From Brumimicrobium glaciale (GTDB taxonomy: Bacteria > Bacteroidota > Bacteroidia > Flavobacteriales_D > Crocinitomicaceae): a stretch of DNA of 64,000 nt. Below, piece after piece: positions 54,175 through 63,892 of the stretch. Each line of letters opens with the position of its first letter. The first letter of the stretch is position 1. A program made the translations under genes and the position numbers. The notes under the pieces are model-generated. The model made no database searches and was not told the origin of the DNA. It saw only the letters and a program-made list of their open reading frames with translations. The stretch is from the NCBI RefSeq assembly GCF_004152935.1, contig NZ_SETE01000003.1:1-64000 (forward strand), given 5' to 3'.

Positions 54175-54231
54175 CTAACAATACATTTTATTAATTCTCA
54201 ATTATATAATTGAGTAAATGATACTCATTCA

Positions 54232-55452
54232 CTATAGTACTGTAATTTTTCTAGTTTCATTTTTATAACGAACAATATAAACTCCTTTTGATAAAGTTAT
54301 TTGTTGTGTGTTTCCTTCATAAATTTCTTTTCCTAATAAAGTGAAAACAGAATAATTTCCTTTTCCTTTTAAATCTATAGTTACGATTCCATCAGACGAA
54401 GGATTAGGATACACATTAAATGACAACATTTCTTCATTTGAAATTCCCAAAACATTAATATCGACATCTTGTTTTAAAGAATCGGATTGACAATTAGCAG
54501 AAGTATGCATTGTTACCTCATAAATCCCGTTACTCGTGTAAGTATGGATTGCATTTTCTTGTGTTGAAGTTTGTCCATCTCCAAAGTCCCATGATTCAAA
54601 ATCACCATCTGTTATTGTTGGAGTAAATGTTACTTGCGAAGAATTTACAGCTGTTGCAAATGTGTTATTTGTTAAATCAGGTCGAAAATCTATTTGAACA
54701 GAATCCACAGCATATACAACATGATCTGCAACTCCTTGTAGATATGCCGTTTCATTTGAAGTCATTCCAGCAGGCAAAAAAGTATTTCCCGTAGACACTC
54801 CATTGAAAATAATATTGTTGAAAATACAAGCTGCTAAATACGATCCTTTTATAGTTGGGTGACTTTCATCACTGGTGTATAAATCATTGAAATTTACAAC
54901 TGCTCCAACTCCAGCTTGTTTAACATGAGCAAATCCAATTCCAACAGGTGACAACATTCCTTCTGCATCGTTTGCCATATATGTGTATGCATCAAATAAT
55001 CGGCCATTCATTTTCTCAAATGTATTAATCCCTACCCATTGTGAGTCTCCATTTTGTCTACCCCAAGTTCCATAAAACAAAGGAACTGAACATTCATTGT
55101 TAGAATAAACACTATCAGCAAGTATTTCTGCATAAGGATAAACATCTGCTTGGACCTGTGCGTCTGGAAAAGATGGTTTTTGACTTTGGTCCTGAAGTAT
55201 AACGTAGTCCCAGTCTTTAGATGAAATTAAATTTAAAACCGTTGAGTTTACAGCATGTTGACTTAATTGAGAACCGCCCGGTATATGTGCCTGTGCTATA
55301 ATAGAATTTCCTGCAGCTTGCGCCAAAGAATTAACTAAATCAGGTAGATTATTAGCACTGGTGTAACTATTTCCAATAAATAGCACCTTTTTCTCGGTTT
55401 GACTAAAGCCTGTTGTAGCGATTAATAAAAAAGCGAGGGATAAAATTCTTTT
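54232..55452 (-). CDS. SGNH-like hydrolase with PKD domain, T9SS cargo
   Basis: ATG 55452 (MKRILSLAFLL) is used because it starts a signal peptide. About 406 residues: an N-terminal SGNH-like (DUF4886-type) region with VLFIGNSYT (serine nucleophile block), VILQDQSQ and DESHPT (Asp and His of the triad). Residues ~265-335 form a PKD domain (SWDFGDGQTSTQENAIHTYT). The end is a type A sorting domain (NVYPNPSSDGIVTIDL). SGNH enzymes cut ester bonds, often on glycans; the substrate is unknown. It is monocistronic, with a terminator at 54123. Confidence 0.85.
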   Translation of the reverse strand, partial: KRILSLAFLLIATTGFSQTEKKVLFIGNSYTSANNLPDLVNSLAQAAGNSIIAQAHIPGGSQLSQHAVNSTVLNLISSKDWDYVILQDQSQKPSFPDAQVQADVYPYAEILADSVYSNNECSVPLFYGTWGRQNGDSQWVGINTFEKMNGRLFDAYTYMANDAEGMLSPVGIGFAHVKQAGVGAVVNFNDLYTSDESHPTIKGSYLAACIFNNIIFNGVSTGNTFLPAGMTSNETAYLQGVADHVVYAVDSVQIDFRPDLTNNTFATAVNSSQVTFTPTITDGDFESWDFGDGQTSTQENAIHTYTSNGIYEVTMHTSANCQSDSLKQDVDINVLGISNEEMLSFNVYPNPSSDGIVTIDLKGKGNYSVFTLLGKEIYEGNTQQITLSKGVYIVRYKNETRKITVL

Positions 55453-55577
55453 CATATTCGTAATATTTAATGCAAAAGACGAACATTGTAAAGAATTAGT
55501 TGTCATCAAAAGCCGAATAAATCATTGCTTAAAAGAAGTCACTCTTGGATTGCTAAAATTAGATGAATATAGTATTT

Positions 55578-55614
55578 AACTGTTACCACGAGATAAATCC
55601 TCGCAGTAACAGTT
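55578..55614. repeat. Dispersed copy of the AACTGTTACC palindrome
   Basis: AACTGTTACCACGAG and CTCGCAGTAACAGTT flank ATAAATC, giving a 37-bp imperfect palindrome of the same length as the one ending the array at 18964-19000. Confidence 0.8.
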
Positions 55615-55662
55615 AAGGAATAGGGTTAAAAGTCAAAAACCAATGGTAGAAACTGATTCAAA

Positions 55663-58626
55663 TTAATCAATTTTACTAATTCTTTTTCTAATTACTTCGC
55701 CTTTACTTGTTGTCAATTCAATTGTATAAACTCCATTTTCTCCTTTTAAGAAGAAAGAAAATTGAGGAACATCTATAACTTCGAATTCTTGAACTAGCTT
55801 TCCAGTCATATCATAAACTCGAATATCTGCTTGTTCTATTGTTTTAGAAAAGCTCATCTCTACCTTTCCTTTTGAAGGATTTGGGTAAACAGTCACTTGT
55901 TCAATAGCGTTATTTTCTAGTCCAACATTACCTATACGCAAACAATTAGATGTTACTGTACAGTTTCCTGAGGTAATTATAACTGCGTAATTTCCATTAA
56001 CAGCTGGAGTATATGTAGCATTTGTAGCTCCTGAAATAGGTGCGTCTCCATTATCACAGTCTATCCATTGGTAACTTGTGTAACCAGAATAGGATGCTAA
56101 AGTGCCGCCATTTCCGCTATAACTAATTTGAGAATTAATATTTTCAATTGTTAATTCTAATGTTAGAATGGAATCACAATTGGTAGAGTTATTAATAGCA
56201 TGAACGTAATTTCCTGTTTCAGAATAAGTTTGTCCGTTTTCTGCCCAAGTGTAAGAATTACAAGCCTCAACTGTAATTGTGTTTGCAGCTATGGATAAAT
56301 TTGGTGGCAAATCAAAAGCTTCCATTTGATCAAATCTATTATCGCTTGAACCTTGATTTGCAGAATAACCTAATCCTCTTTTAGCAAACACATTCCAAAT
56401 TAAACATTGATTGTCGCCATTGTTAAATATTTGATCTGCTTGCAAAATTGCATCTCTTCCATCTATAAAACCAGGATAACAACTTTGTAGTTTCAGTCCG
56501 TCAATCACCAATTGCATAGCAATATTGTTTCCTCCTGTTCCATTATAAATATCAGCATCAATTCCATATTGATTGATTAAGGCCCAATTCAAATCCCATA
56601 ACATTGTTGCCCAAACAAATCCAATTCCATGCGGTTGAGAAATCGCTGAATTGTTTGTTGCGTCATAAGTAATGTTATTTATATTGAAATCAGTACTGTA
56701 ACGTAAAGGACGAATTCCGCCACCTGTTGCGAGTTCACCACTTGCAAAAGTTCCAATACCTCTTCCGTCTGTTCCTAAATCTCCTGGTTCAATTGTTAGC
56801 ATCATTCCAAACCAATCTGACCAACCTTCGCCCATTTGTTCTTCATTCGCTAAACAATTTGCTTCACTAGCACCACCCGTTAAACGAATAGAAACTCCAT
56901 GACCATATTCGTGTGCAATAATTCCATTGTCAAAATCTCCATCTAAAAAATTACTCCCGTTTGGAGATGACAAAGTTCCGTTGACTTCTGTTCCATTTTG
57001 AATTTGAGTTATAATTGCTAATCCATCGGCTTGAGAAATCATAATAGAAGGAACACCTATTCCAGGATCAGTTCCACCCATCGCGATAATATTTCCAGCT
57101 ACATTATTAACTACAATTACCGCAATTGCTCCAGCATTTTCAGCGTTTTCAACTTTAGTAACAAAGTTACATCCACCTCTTTTAACCAATACAATTTTAC
57201 CATCCAACTCTGTTGGATTTATTGCCGTTTGACAACCATCCAAGAAATCTCCAGAGTTATCATCGTAAAGCGCAATATCTGAAGTGATAGGAGCTACAGG
57301 AACAATTGGTCCAAAACCAGCTTGTTTGGTTCCATAAACTCCACTAATTGAAGATGGAGAATTTATGGTTAACAAATCAGGATCGGCAGATGACCAAAGA
57401 TACATTTGCATTCTTGGATTAAATCCATCTGGTCCAGTAGACATATTGGCATTGTTCATTCCACCACCATCTTGTGCTTGTGCGTCGACATGATCATCGT
57501 CAGCACCGCCATTTCCATAATTGTTTTGTTGGAAATTACCACTCGCTTCATCGAATCCATATTGATACCATACATCATGCATTATATTATTCATATAAAA
57601 CAGATTCGTAATTGCAGCATCTTCATAGTCACTTGGAATCAAATTCATGTTTAAAGGAAAATCGAAGTTTAATGTTGTTCCTCCATTTGGTGTATATCCT
57701 AAAACATCAGCATCTGATCTGTCTTCACTTGCGTAAACATTATTTCCTTGTGTAGTAGTAAATTCAGCTCCAGCAACTCCATCTGTATCGTGCCATCCAT
57801 AAGGGGAAGCAATTGGATCATCTGGATCTATTACCAATTGTCGACTTCCATGAATTGGACTTTCTACTGGGATGGGGAAAACATTATATCCTGCTCCAAC
57901 TCCTGGCGGTGGAGGTGGCAGCATACCTGATTGTGTAAATTGTGATTTCTGATGATTGTGATTTGCATGAGAATCTCCGTGGTTTTCTTTTCCACCAAAA
58001 TCGCAATTCAACACCCAATCCGTTTTTTCTAAAACAGCTCCTGTTTGCGCATCAACTCTAATACTCCACCAATGCTTCTGATCTAATTGATAGATATGTA
58101 AATCCCAAACTACACGAACTGTTGATTCATCTATTTTAAACAACTTGAGCTCAACAGTAATTTCTTCAACTGATAAACCTTTTGCCTCAAAAACATGCTT
58201 ATTGATACCTTTCGAAGGTAATTCGATAATATCTCCACTGTTTTTAGCTGCTATATTATTTACTGCAGCGAGAATGGCATCTTTAGCAGAAATAGTTGGA
58301 GTCAAGGTTTTAACTTTGCTTTCTAAATCTGAAATAAAACCGTTTGAAGTTAAGTATCCTTGGTTGTCTTTTATTGCAATAACACTTATTGCATTGTGAA
58401 CCAAAACTCCATTGTGTGATTGATGAACATAATAAAATCCAACATTCCCTCTTCTTGCATCATGGTGATTTACCAACTCCCAATTAGAAGCATCTGACTT
58501 AGTTAATTCGTATTTTTTTGCATTCGCATCCAACGTTTCTTGAAGAATCACATTCGAATTTTGTGCTAAAGAATAGAAGGGAAGAATAAAAAGGAGAAGG
58601 GTAATTTTGAGTATAAATGTTTTCAT
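55663..58626 (-). CDS. M36 fungalysin metallopeptidase, T9SS cargo
   Basis: A 987-residue secreted protease. After the signal peptide an FTP inhibitory propeptide occupies about residues 25-200. The catalytic domain has HEYGH (GIIAHEYGHGVSIRLTGG) with the third zinc ligand in NEEQMGEGWSDWFG. A protease-associated (PA) domain (KQAGFGPIVPVAPITSDIAL through NGTEVNG) is inserted before it. An Ig-like region and a type A sorting domain (TVYPNPSKGKVEMSF) end the protein. Like other M36 enzymes it probably degrades external proteins after export by T9SS. Confidence 0.95.
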   Translation of the reverse strand: MKTFILKITLLLFILPFYSLAQNSNVILQETLDANAKKYELTKSDASNWELVNHHDARRGNVGFYYVHQSHNGVLVHNAISVIAIKDNQGYLTSNGFISDLESKVKTLTPTISAKDAILAAVNNIAAKNSGDIIELPSKGINKHVFEAKGLSVEEITVELKLFKIDESTVRVVWDLHIYQLDQKHWWSIRVDAQTGAVLEKTDWVLNCDFGGKENHGDSHANHNHQKSQFTQSGMLPPPPPGVGAGYNVFPIPVESPIHGSRQLVIDPDDPIASPYGWHDTDGVAGAEFTTTQGNNVYASEDRSDADVLGYTPNGGTTLNFDFPLNMNLIPSDYEDAAITNLFYMNNIMHDVWYQYGFDEASGNFQQNNYGNGGADDDHVDAQAQDGGGMNNANMSTGPDGFNPRMQMYLWSSADPDLLTINSPSSISGVYGTKQAGFGPIVPVAPITSDIALYDDNSGDFLDGCQTAINPTELDGKIVLVKRGGCNFVTKVENAENAGAIAVIVVNNVAGNIIAMGGTDPGIGVPSIMISQADGLAIITQIQNGTEVNGTLSSPNGSNFLDGDFDNGIIAHEYGHGVSIRLTGGASEANCLANEEQMGEGWSDWFGMMLTIEPGDLGTDGRGIGTFASGELATGGGIRPLRYSTDFNINNITYDATNNSAISQPHGIGFVWATMLWDLNWALINQYGIDADIYNGTGGNNIAMQLVIDGLKLQSCYPGFIDGRDAILQADQIFNNGDNQCLIWNVFAKRGLGYSANQGSSDNRFDQMEAFDLPPNLSIAANTITVEACNSYTWAENGQTYSETGNYVHAINNSTNCDSILTLELTIENINSQISYSGNGGTLASYSGYTSYQWIDCDNGDAPISGATNATYTPAVNGNYAVIITSGNCTVTSNCLRIGNVGLENNAIEQVTVYPNPSKGKVEMSFSKTIEQADIRVYDMTGKLVQEFEVIDVPQFSFFLKGENGVYTIELTTSKGEVIRKRISKID

Positions 58627-58905
58627 TTTTATAAGATTTTAAAAGCTTGTGTTTCCCAAAAATAACTTAAAAAGTCTTTTATAAGCTAATTAGGATTCAC
58701 CAATATATAGATTATGAAGTTATGCGACAAATAATTAACAAGGTATTGGATGTAATTTATTTAAACGGAAGTGGTTGGTTGTTAAACGGAGGAATTGAAG
58801 GTGAAAAAGGGAAAGTACTGAATTGTTTATAACAGAAAATCTACGACTGTTATGTTTACCTACAATATGTTAATAAATATGCATTGTATTTTGAATGCGT
58901 TAAAT

Positions 58906-58937
58906 TTTGAACGAAAGCGTTTGTTTTCTTACCTTTG
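58906..58937 (+). promoter_or_regulatory. Promoter of the copper cassette regulator
   Basis: TTTG (58906-58909), 20 bp, then TACCTTTG (58930-58937): both Bacteroidota elements at normal spacing. It overlaps a TTG start at 58907, which supports ATG 58949, with a leader of only a few bases. The rest of 58627-58905 shows no gene. Confidence 0.75.
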
Positions 58938-58948
58938 AATTTAAGCCA

Positions 58949-59515
58949 ATGACAAAAACACTTCACATAAAAAACATGGTTTGTCCACGGTGTATTACCG
59001 CGGTGGAAAACGTTTTTCAGGAAATGAAAATCTCTACAGATAAAGTTGAGTTGGGTCAGGTTTATCTTGGAGAAGAACTCAGTGAAAAACTGCGCAATGA
59101 ATTAGACCAAAAACTGAATACTTTGGGATTTGAATTGCTCTCTTCCAGTAAATCTCAATTGATTTCAGAAATTAAAACAGCGATAATTCAGCAGATTCAC
59201 CACAATCCTGAACCTTTAACGGTGAACTTCTCCGATTTTTTGAGTGAAAAACTCAATTACGATTATCCATATTTAAGTCGGTTATTTTCTGCGGTTGAAG
59301 GAATAACTATTAATCGATTTATAGTCATTCAGAAAATTGAAAAAGTGAAAGAATTACTCTTTTACGGTGAAATTTCCACCACGGAGATTGCACATCAATT
59401 GAATTATAACAGTGTTGCCTATTTATCTGGAGTTTTCAAAAAAGAAACAGGTATGACCTTGACACAGTTTAAGGAATTACGTGATCCGAATCGAAAAGGT
59501 ATTGATGATTTATAG
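58949..59515 (+). CDS. HMA-AraC fusion regulator, likely copper-responsive
   Basis: A ~188-residue regulator with the start fixed by its promoter. The N-terminal ~70 residues are a ferredoxin-like HMA domain (KTLHIKNMVCPRCITAVENV; CxxC binds Cu(I) or a similar metal). The C-terminal half is an AraC-type double helix-turn-helix (FSDFLSEKLNYDYPYLSRLF, then EIAHQLNYNSVAYLSGVFKK). It precedes the CopA gene by 165 bp. Metal binding by the HMA part may directly control the regulator, as inferred from the fusion. Confidence 0.88.
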   Translation: MTKTLHIKNMVCPRCITAVENVFQEMKISTDKVELGQVYLGEELSEKLRNELDQKLNTLGFELLSSSKSQLISEIKTAIIQQIHHNPEPLTVNFSDFLSEKLNYDYPYLSRLFSAVEGITINRFIVIQKIEKVKELLFYGEISTTEIAHQLNYNSVAYLSGVFKKETGMTLTQFKELRDPNRKGIDDL

Positions 59516-59599
59516 GGGTGTTTTTGTAGGGGCGATTTGGTAGGGGCGGTTTGCAGCGGTGTTTTTGTAGGGGCGATTTGCAAATCGCCCCTACAAAAA
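59516..59599. repeat. GTAGGGGCGATTTG palindromic repeat
   Basis: A perfect 38-bp palindrome (59562-59599; GTAGGGGCGATTTG followed by its inverse) plus two degenerate half copies upstream at 59516-59550. It lies between the regulator and copA. Confidence 0.8.
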
Positions 59600-59679
59600 A
59601 TCATAACCTTCTCTCAAAATAACATAACACACTTGGTGTTTTAATTGTCGATATTTGTATTTCAACAAAAAATCAAATT

Positions 59680-61905
59680 ATGAGCACACAAACAATAGAA
59701 AAATCTACATTTCCAGTTACAGGAATGACTTGTGCAGGTTGTGCTTCGAGCGTTGAAAACATCCTTAAGAAAATGGATGGGGTAACTGAAGCAGGTGTGA
59801 ATTTTGCTTCGAATAGCGTTTTGGTTTCTTACGATACAGGAACTGTCAGTAAAGAGGAATTAAAATCGAATTTACAAAGTGCGGGATATGATATTATCAT
59901 TAGCACAGAAAATGCAACGGAGGAACAAGAAGAATTACAAGATAAAAATTATAAAGAAGTTAAGAAAAGAACACTTTGGGCAGCCCTATTGACTTTGCCA
60001 GTTTTTGTATTGGGAATGTTCTTTATGGAATGGGAACCCGGACATTATATTTCACTGGCTTTTGCAACTCCAGTACTTTTTATTTTCGGTCGTAGCTTTT
60101 ATATTAATGCATGGAAACAAGCCAAGCATGGAAAAGTAAACATGGATACACTTGTAGCTTTGAGTACAGGAATCGCTTATGCGTTTAGTATATTCAGCAC
60201 ATTTTTCTCTGATTTCTTTATTTCTCGCGGAATGCCTGCACATGTTTATTATGAAGCGGCTACCGTAATTATCACTTTTATTCTTTTAGGAAAAGTGATG
60301 GAAGAAAAAGCGAAATCCAATACTTCCACCGCTTTAAAGAAGTTAATGGGATTGCAACCGAAATCTTTACGCGTAATCATCAATGGAGAGGAACAAGAAA
60401 TTCCTATTGAATCGGTTGAAAAAGGAGATACGATTATCATTCGACCTGGAGAAAGAGTTCCTGTAGATGGAATAGTAATCAAAGGAAGTTCATTTGTAAA
60501 TGAAAGCATGATAACTGGAGAACCAACAGCTGTCGAAAAATCTGAAGGGGAAAAAGTTTTTGCGGGAACAGTTAATCAGAAAGGAAGTTTTCATTTTAAA
60601 GCAGAAAAAGTAGGGAAAGATACTTTCTTGTCTCAAATTATTACGCGAGTTCAGGAGGCTCAAGGAAGTAAAGCTCCTGTTCAGAAATTGGTAGATAAAA
60701 TCGCAAGTATATTTGTTCCAACCGTAATGGGAATCGCTATTTTGACTTTCATTATTTGGATGGTTGTTGGAGGTGATTTAGCATTTTCACATGGATTAAC
60801 TACAGCCATTGCCGTATTAATTGTCGCTTGTCCTTGTGCACTTGGTTTGGCTACTCCAACTGCAATTATGGTGGGAATTGGAAAAGGAGCTGAAAATAAT
60901 ATTCTGATAAAAGATGCGGAAAGTTTAGAATTGGGACATAAAGTCGATGCTATAATTCTAGACAAAACAGGAACAATTACCAAAGGAAAACCGAATGTAA
61001 CAGATGAAAAATGGCTTGTGAACGAAAATAAAGAAGTCTTGCGTTCTAAGTTATTGGCTTTAGAAGCAGATTCAGAACATCCTTTGGCAGACGCAGTAAT
61101 TAGAAGATTAAAAGAAGATGGAGTTGCTCCTTCTAAAATGAAAGATTTTAACAGCATCACTGGTCAAGGAGTTCAAGCGAAAGACGAAGAGGGAAAATCT
61201 TATTTCATTGGAAATAGAGCTTTGGTTGAAGGACAAGGAATTACCATTGACAAAGCATTAAATGATACCATTCAATCTTGGCAAGCCGAAGCTAAAACAG
61301 TTGTTTTCTTTACAGATGACCAACAATTATTAGCGATTTTAGGAATTGCAGATGAAATTAAAACGAATTCTATTCAGGCAATTAAAGACTTGAAAGCTTT
61401 AGGCGTTGCAGTTTACATGTTGACAGGAGACAATCAGAAAACTGCAGCAGCGGTTGCCAAGCAAGTTGGCATTGAAGAATTCAAGGGAGATGTTATGCCT
61501 TCAGACAAATCAGATTTCGTAAAAAAATTACAGAAAGAAGGTCGAGTTGTCGCGATGGTTGGCGATGGAATTAACGATTCTGAAGCATTGGCACAAGCAG
61601 ATGTAAGTATTGCAATGGCACATGGTTCTGATATTGCGATGGACGTTGCAAAAATCACTTTAACTACTTCTGATTTAGCAACTATTCCGAAAGCTTTAAA
61701 GCTGTCTTCAAAAACTGTAAAAGGAATTCGTCAGAACTTATTTTGGGCATTCTTTTATAATGTAATCAGCATTCCAATTGCTGCGGGAGCACTTTACGCA
61801 GTGAATGGATTTTTATTAGATCCAATGATTGCTGGTGCTGCAATGGCATTTAGCTCTGTCTCTGTCGTGCTCAACAGTTTAAGATTAAAAAATATTAAAC
61901 TTTAG
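59680..61905 (+). CDS. copA: Copper-exporting P-type ATPase
   Basis: A 741-residue P1B-type ATPase with a single N-terminal HMA domain (GMTCAGCASSVE). Membrane metal site CPC lies in ACPCALGLATPTA, the phosphorylated Asp in DKTGTITKGKP, the HP motif in SEHPLADAVIRRL, and MLTGDN and GDGINDSEALAQADV follow. The CPC motif marks Cu(I) (or Ag(I)) export, P1B-1. It moves copper out of the cytoplasm. The upstream HMA-AraC regulator and downstream HMA chaperone support copper detoxification. Confidence 0.97.
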   Translation: MSTQTIEKSTFPVTGMTCAGCASSVENILKKMDGVTEAGVNFASNSVLVSYDTGTVSKEELKSNLQSAGYDIIISTENATEEQEELQDKNYKEVKKRTLWAALLTLPVFVLGMFFMEWEPGHYISLAFATPVLFIFGRSFYINAWKQAKHGKVNMDTLVALSTGIAYAFSIFSTFFSDFFISRGMPAHVYYEAATVIITFILLGKVMEEKAKSNTSTALKKLMGLQPKSLRVIINGEEQEIPIESVEKGDTIIIRPGERVPVDGIVIKGSSFVNESMITGEPTAVEKSEGEKVFAGTVNQKGSFHFKAEKVGKDTFLSQIITRVQEAQGSKAPVQKLVDKIASIFVPTVMGIAILTFIIWMVVGGDLAFSHGLTTAIAVLIVACPCALGLATPTAIMVGIGKGAENNILIKDAESLELGHKVDAIILDKTGTITKGKPNVTDEKWLVNENKEVLRSKLLALEADSEHPLADAVIRRLKEDGVAPSKMKDFNSITGQGVQAKDEEGKSYFIGNRALVEGQGITIDKALNDTIQSWQAEAKTVVFFTDDQQLLAILGIADEIKTNSIQAIKDLKALGVAVYMLTGDNQKTAAAVAKQVGIEEFKGDVMPSDKSDFVKKLQKEGRVVAMVGDGINDSEALAQADVSIAMAHGSDIAMDVAKITLTTSDLATIPKALKLSSKTVKGIRQNLFWAFFYNVISIPIAAGALYAVNGFLLDPMIAGAAMAFSSVSVVLNSLRLKNIKL

Positions 61906-61958
61906 CGATTGTAATATCGAAAATATTAATTAAAATTGGGCTTCGGTATTTCGTAGCC

Positions 61959-62019
61959 TTCGACAAGATCAGTCACCATATGTTCTCTCGTTGACTGCGG
62001 TGATTGAGCCTGTCGAAAG
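61959..62019. repeat. CTTCGACA...TGTCGAAAG inverted repeat
   Basis: CTTCGACAAGATCAGTCACC and GGTGATTGAGCCTGTCGAA form an imperfect stem downstream of copA. Related words (TTCGACAGGCT) occur at 34048 and, inverted, at 1247. Confidence 0.6.
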
Positions 62020-62157
62020 CGTCGAAAGCAACAATTGAAACAAATAATTAGGTTTTATTTTAGAATCGTCAATTTCCGCTATCGTTTCTAATTAGGATTT
62101 AGTTGATGAGTATATACAAATTGAAAACACAAATTAAAACTATTAAAACATATAGAC

Positions 62158-62370
62158 ATGGAAGAACTTAGATTTAAAACAACTTTGAAATGTGGAGGAT
62201 GTGAGGAAAAAATCACTCCAGGAATGAATGCAATTAATGAAGTTGAAGAATGGGATGTTGACCTAGACAGTGCAGATAAGATTTTAACTGTTGTAGTAAC
62301 AAAAAACGTAGAAGATCAGATTATTGAAGTCGTAGAAAAAGTTGGTTTTGAAATCACAAAAATAGATTAA
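62158..62370 (+). CDS. HMA-domain metal chaperone
   Basis: A 70-residue protein consisting of one HMA domain. The metal-binding CGGC (KCGGCEEKI, about residues 12-15) replaces the usual GMTCxxC, and the ferredoxin-like pattern follows. It probably delivers Cu(I) to CopA, as CopZ does, though direct partnership is inferred from position (252 bp downstream). A bidirectional terminator at 62375 ends the transcript. Confidence 0.88.
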   Translation: MEELRFKTTLKCGGCEEKITPGMNAINEVEEWDVDLDSADKILTVVVTKNVEDQIIEVVEKVGFEITKID

Positions 62371-62374
62371 TTGA

Positions 62375-62415
62375 TTTTTTGTGGATATGTTGAATTGCAA
62401 CATATCCACAAAAAA
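62375..62415. terminator. Bidirectional terminator
   Basis: TTTTTTGTGGATATGTTG pairs with CAACATATCCACAAAAAA around AATTG. It ends both the chaperone gene and the reverse-strand cargo whose stop codon begins at 62417. Confidence 0.9.
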
Positions 62416-62416
62416 A

Positions 62417-63784
62417 TCATTGCTTTACAATTTTATATACATTCTGTTCCTCGTTATTAAAAACCCGCAAAGTGTAAATTCCTTTTTCGAGGTGATCGAT
62501 CATTAACGTTACTTCTTCGGCAGTACTCAATGCTTTATTTTCTGACAATACGATTCGTCCATTCATGTCTAGCATTTCTATTTTTAAAGCTGAAGTATTT
62601 GAAGAATTTATAATTTTCAAATGATTTGACGCTGGATTTGGTACAACGGAGATATTAACAAAATCATTTTTATCAATACTCACATCGGGCCACCAGCCAC
62701 ACTCCATCACTGAAACTCCTACTGCAGTAGAGTCGTTAGGACAAAGAGAGTTGCTAACCACGTATGTATATCCATAATAGCCTGGAATTGATGGTGCGGC
62801 TGTCATTGAGCCATTTAATGGATCTCCAGCATAGTCAAACCAAGTCCCATTTAAATCAACATTACCCAACAGTAAGTCAAATAGTGGAAATACTTCTCCT
62901 TCACAAACAGCATAATCATTAACAGCTGTTCCTGAAGAATTATAATCAAGTACATTAAGTATTGCTACAGTTGTATCGTAACAAACCAATCGTTCAACAT
63001 AATAGGCTTCATAAGTTCCCGGAATAAGTATGGAGACATTTAAAATCGAATCTTGCGTCAAAAATCCTGAATGATATGGAAAGGCCCAATAGCCTCCGCC
63101 GTTTGGTTTTACAATAATATTACCGTTAAGATTAATTGATCCAACATCAAAACAAACATCTATTGACCCATCTTGACCCGTTGAACTTATACAATCGTCA
63201 ATTCTTACTTCATCTAATAAGATATCATTGTAAATTGGTTGATTAGTTGTTAGCGTTTGATTTACCATGAAACGAACTTGAATTGTTTGATTCATAAATG
63301 CATTCAAATCATAATTTACAAAAATCCAATCTGACGAGTCTCCTTTTAAAGTATCAAGATTGGTCCAAGTTGTGCCATCAAAAACATCAATTATTAATGG
63401 AGTATTGTCTCCTGGGAAATCGGTGTTATTACTGAACCATTCGAATGATAAATAAGGTGTTGTTAGTTGAGAAAGATCAATTTCTGGAGAAATCAAAATC
63501 ATACTGTCGGGATTCGGATTTGAACCATCTGATTTGGCAAATTCACCAGCGACTTTTCCATTGTTGGCAGCTCCGTAATCTCCTTGGTCATTGAAAATCC
63601 AGAAATTATCTGGACTTGTACTTGGGTCTGAAGAAAGATTCTCCCAACATAGTGGTTCTGTGCCATTATTAAATGATTCATAAAATGGAGCTGGAATTAC
63701 TGGACACAATGTTTGAGCATTGAGATTTAGTCCCAAAATTAGAATAATCAACAAAAGTAGGCTATTGCATGTACTAGTTTTCAT
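62417..63784 (-). CDS. T9SS cargo with MAM/cleaved-adhesin-like domain
   Basis: A 455-residue secreted protein. After the signal peptide, residues ~30-195 resemble a MAM-like jelly roll used by cleaved-adhesin proteins (CWENLSSDPSTSPDNFWIFN, FYESFNNGTEP, PYLSFEWFSN). The next ~180 residues are beta-rich and include NDYAVCEGEVFPLFDLLLGN. It ends with a type A sorting domain (SVVPNPASNHLKIINSS to GIYTLRVFNNEEQN). The domain set suggests surface adhesion or glycan binding. The next gene upstream has an almost identical tail. Confidence 0.82.
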   Translation of the reverse strand: MKTSTCNSLLLLIILILGLNLNAQTLCPVIPAPFYESFNNGTEPLCWENLSSDPSTSPDNFWIFNDQGDYGAANNGKVAGEFAKSDGSNPNPDSMILISPEIDLSQLTTPYLSFEWFSNNTDFPGDNTPLIIDVFDGTTWTNLDTLKGDSSDWIFVNYDLNAFMNQTIQVRFMVNQTLTTNQPIYNDILLDEVRIDDCISSTGQDGSIDVCFDVGSINLNGNIIVKPNGGGYWAFPYHSGFLTQDSILNVSILIPGTYEAYYVERLVCYDTTVAILNVLDYNSSGTAVNDYAVCEGEVFPLFDLLLGNVDLNGTWFDYAGDPLNGSMTAAPSIPGYYGYTYVVSNSLCPNDSTAVGVSVMECGWWPDVSIDKNDFVNISVVPNPASNHLKIINSSNTSALKIEMLDMNGRIVLSENKALSTAEEVTLMIDHLEKGIYTLRVFNNEEQNVYKIVKQ

Positions 63785-63892
63785 AGTGTTAGTTGTTTAT
63801 CATAAGAAATAAAAATTACGGAGAAAATATGAAAACACAATAAATTGAAGCGACGCAATTAATTTCGGTAATAAATTGCATTTAAACATTTT

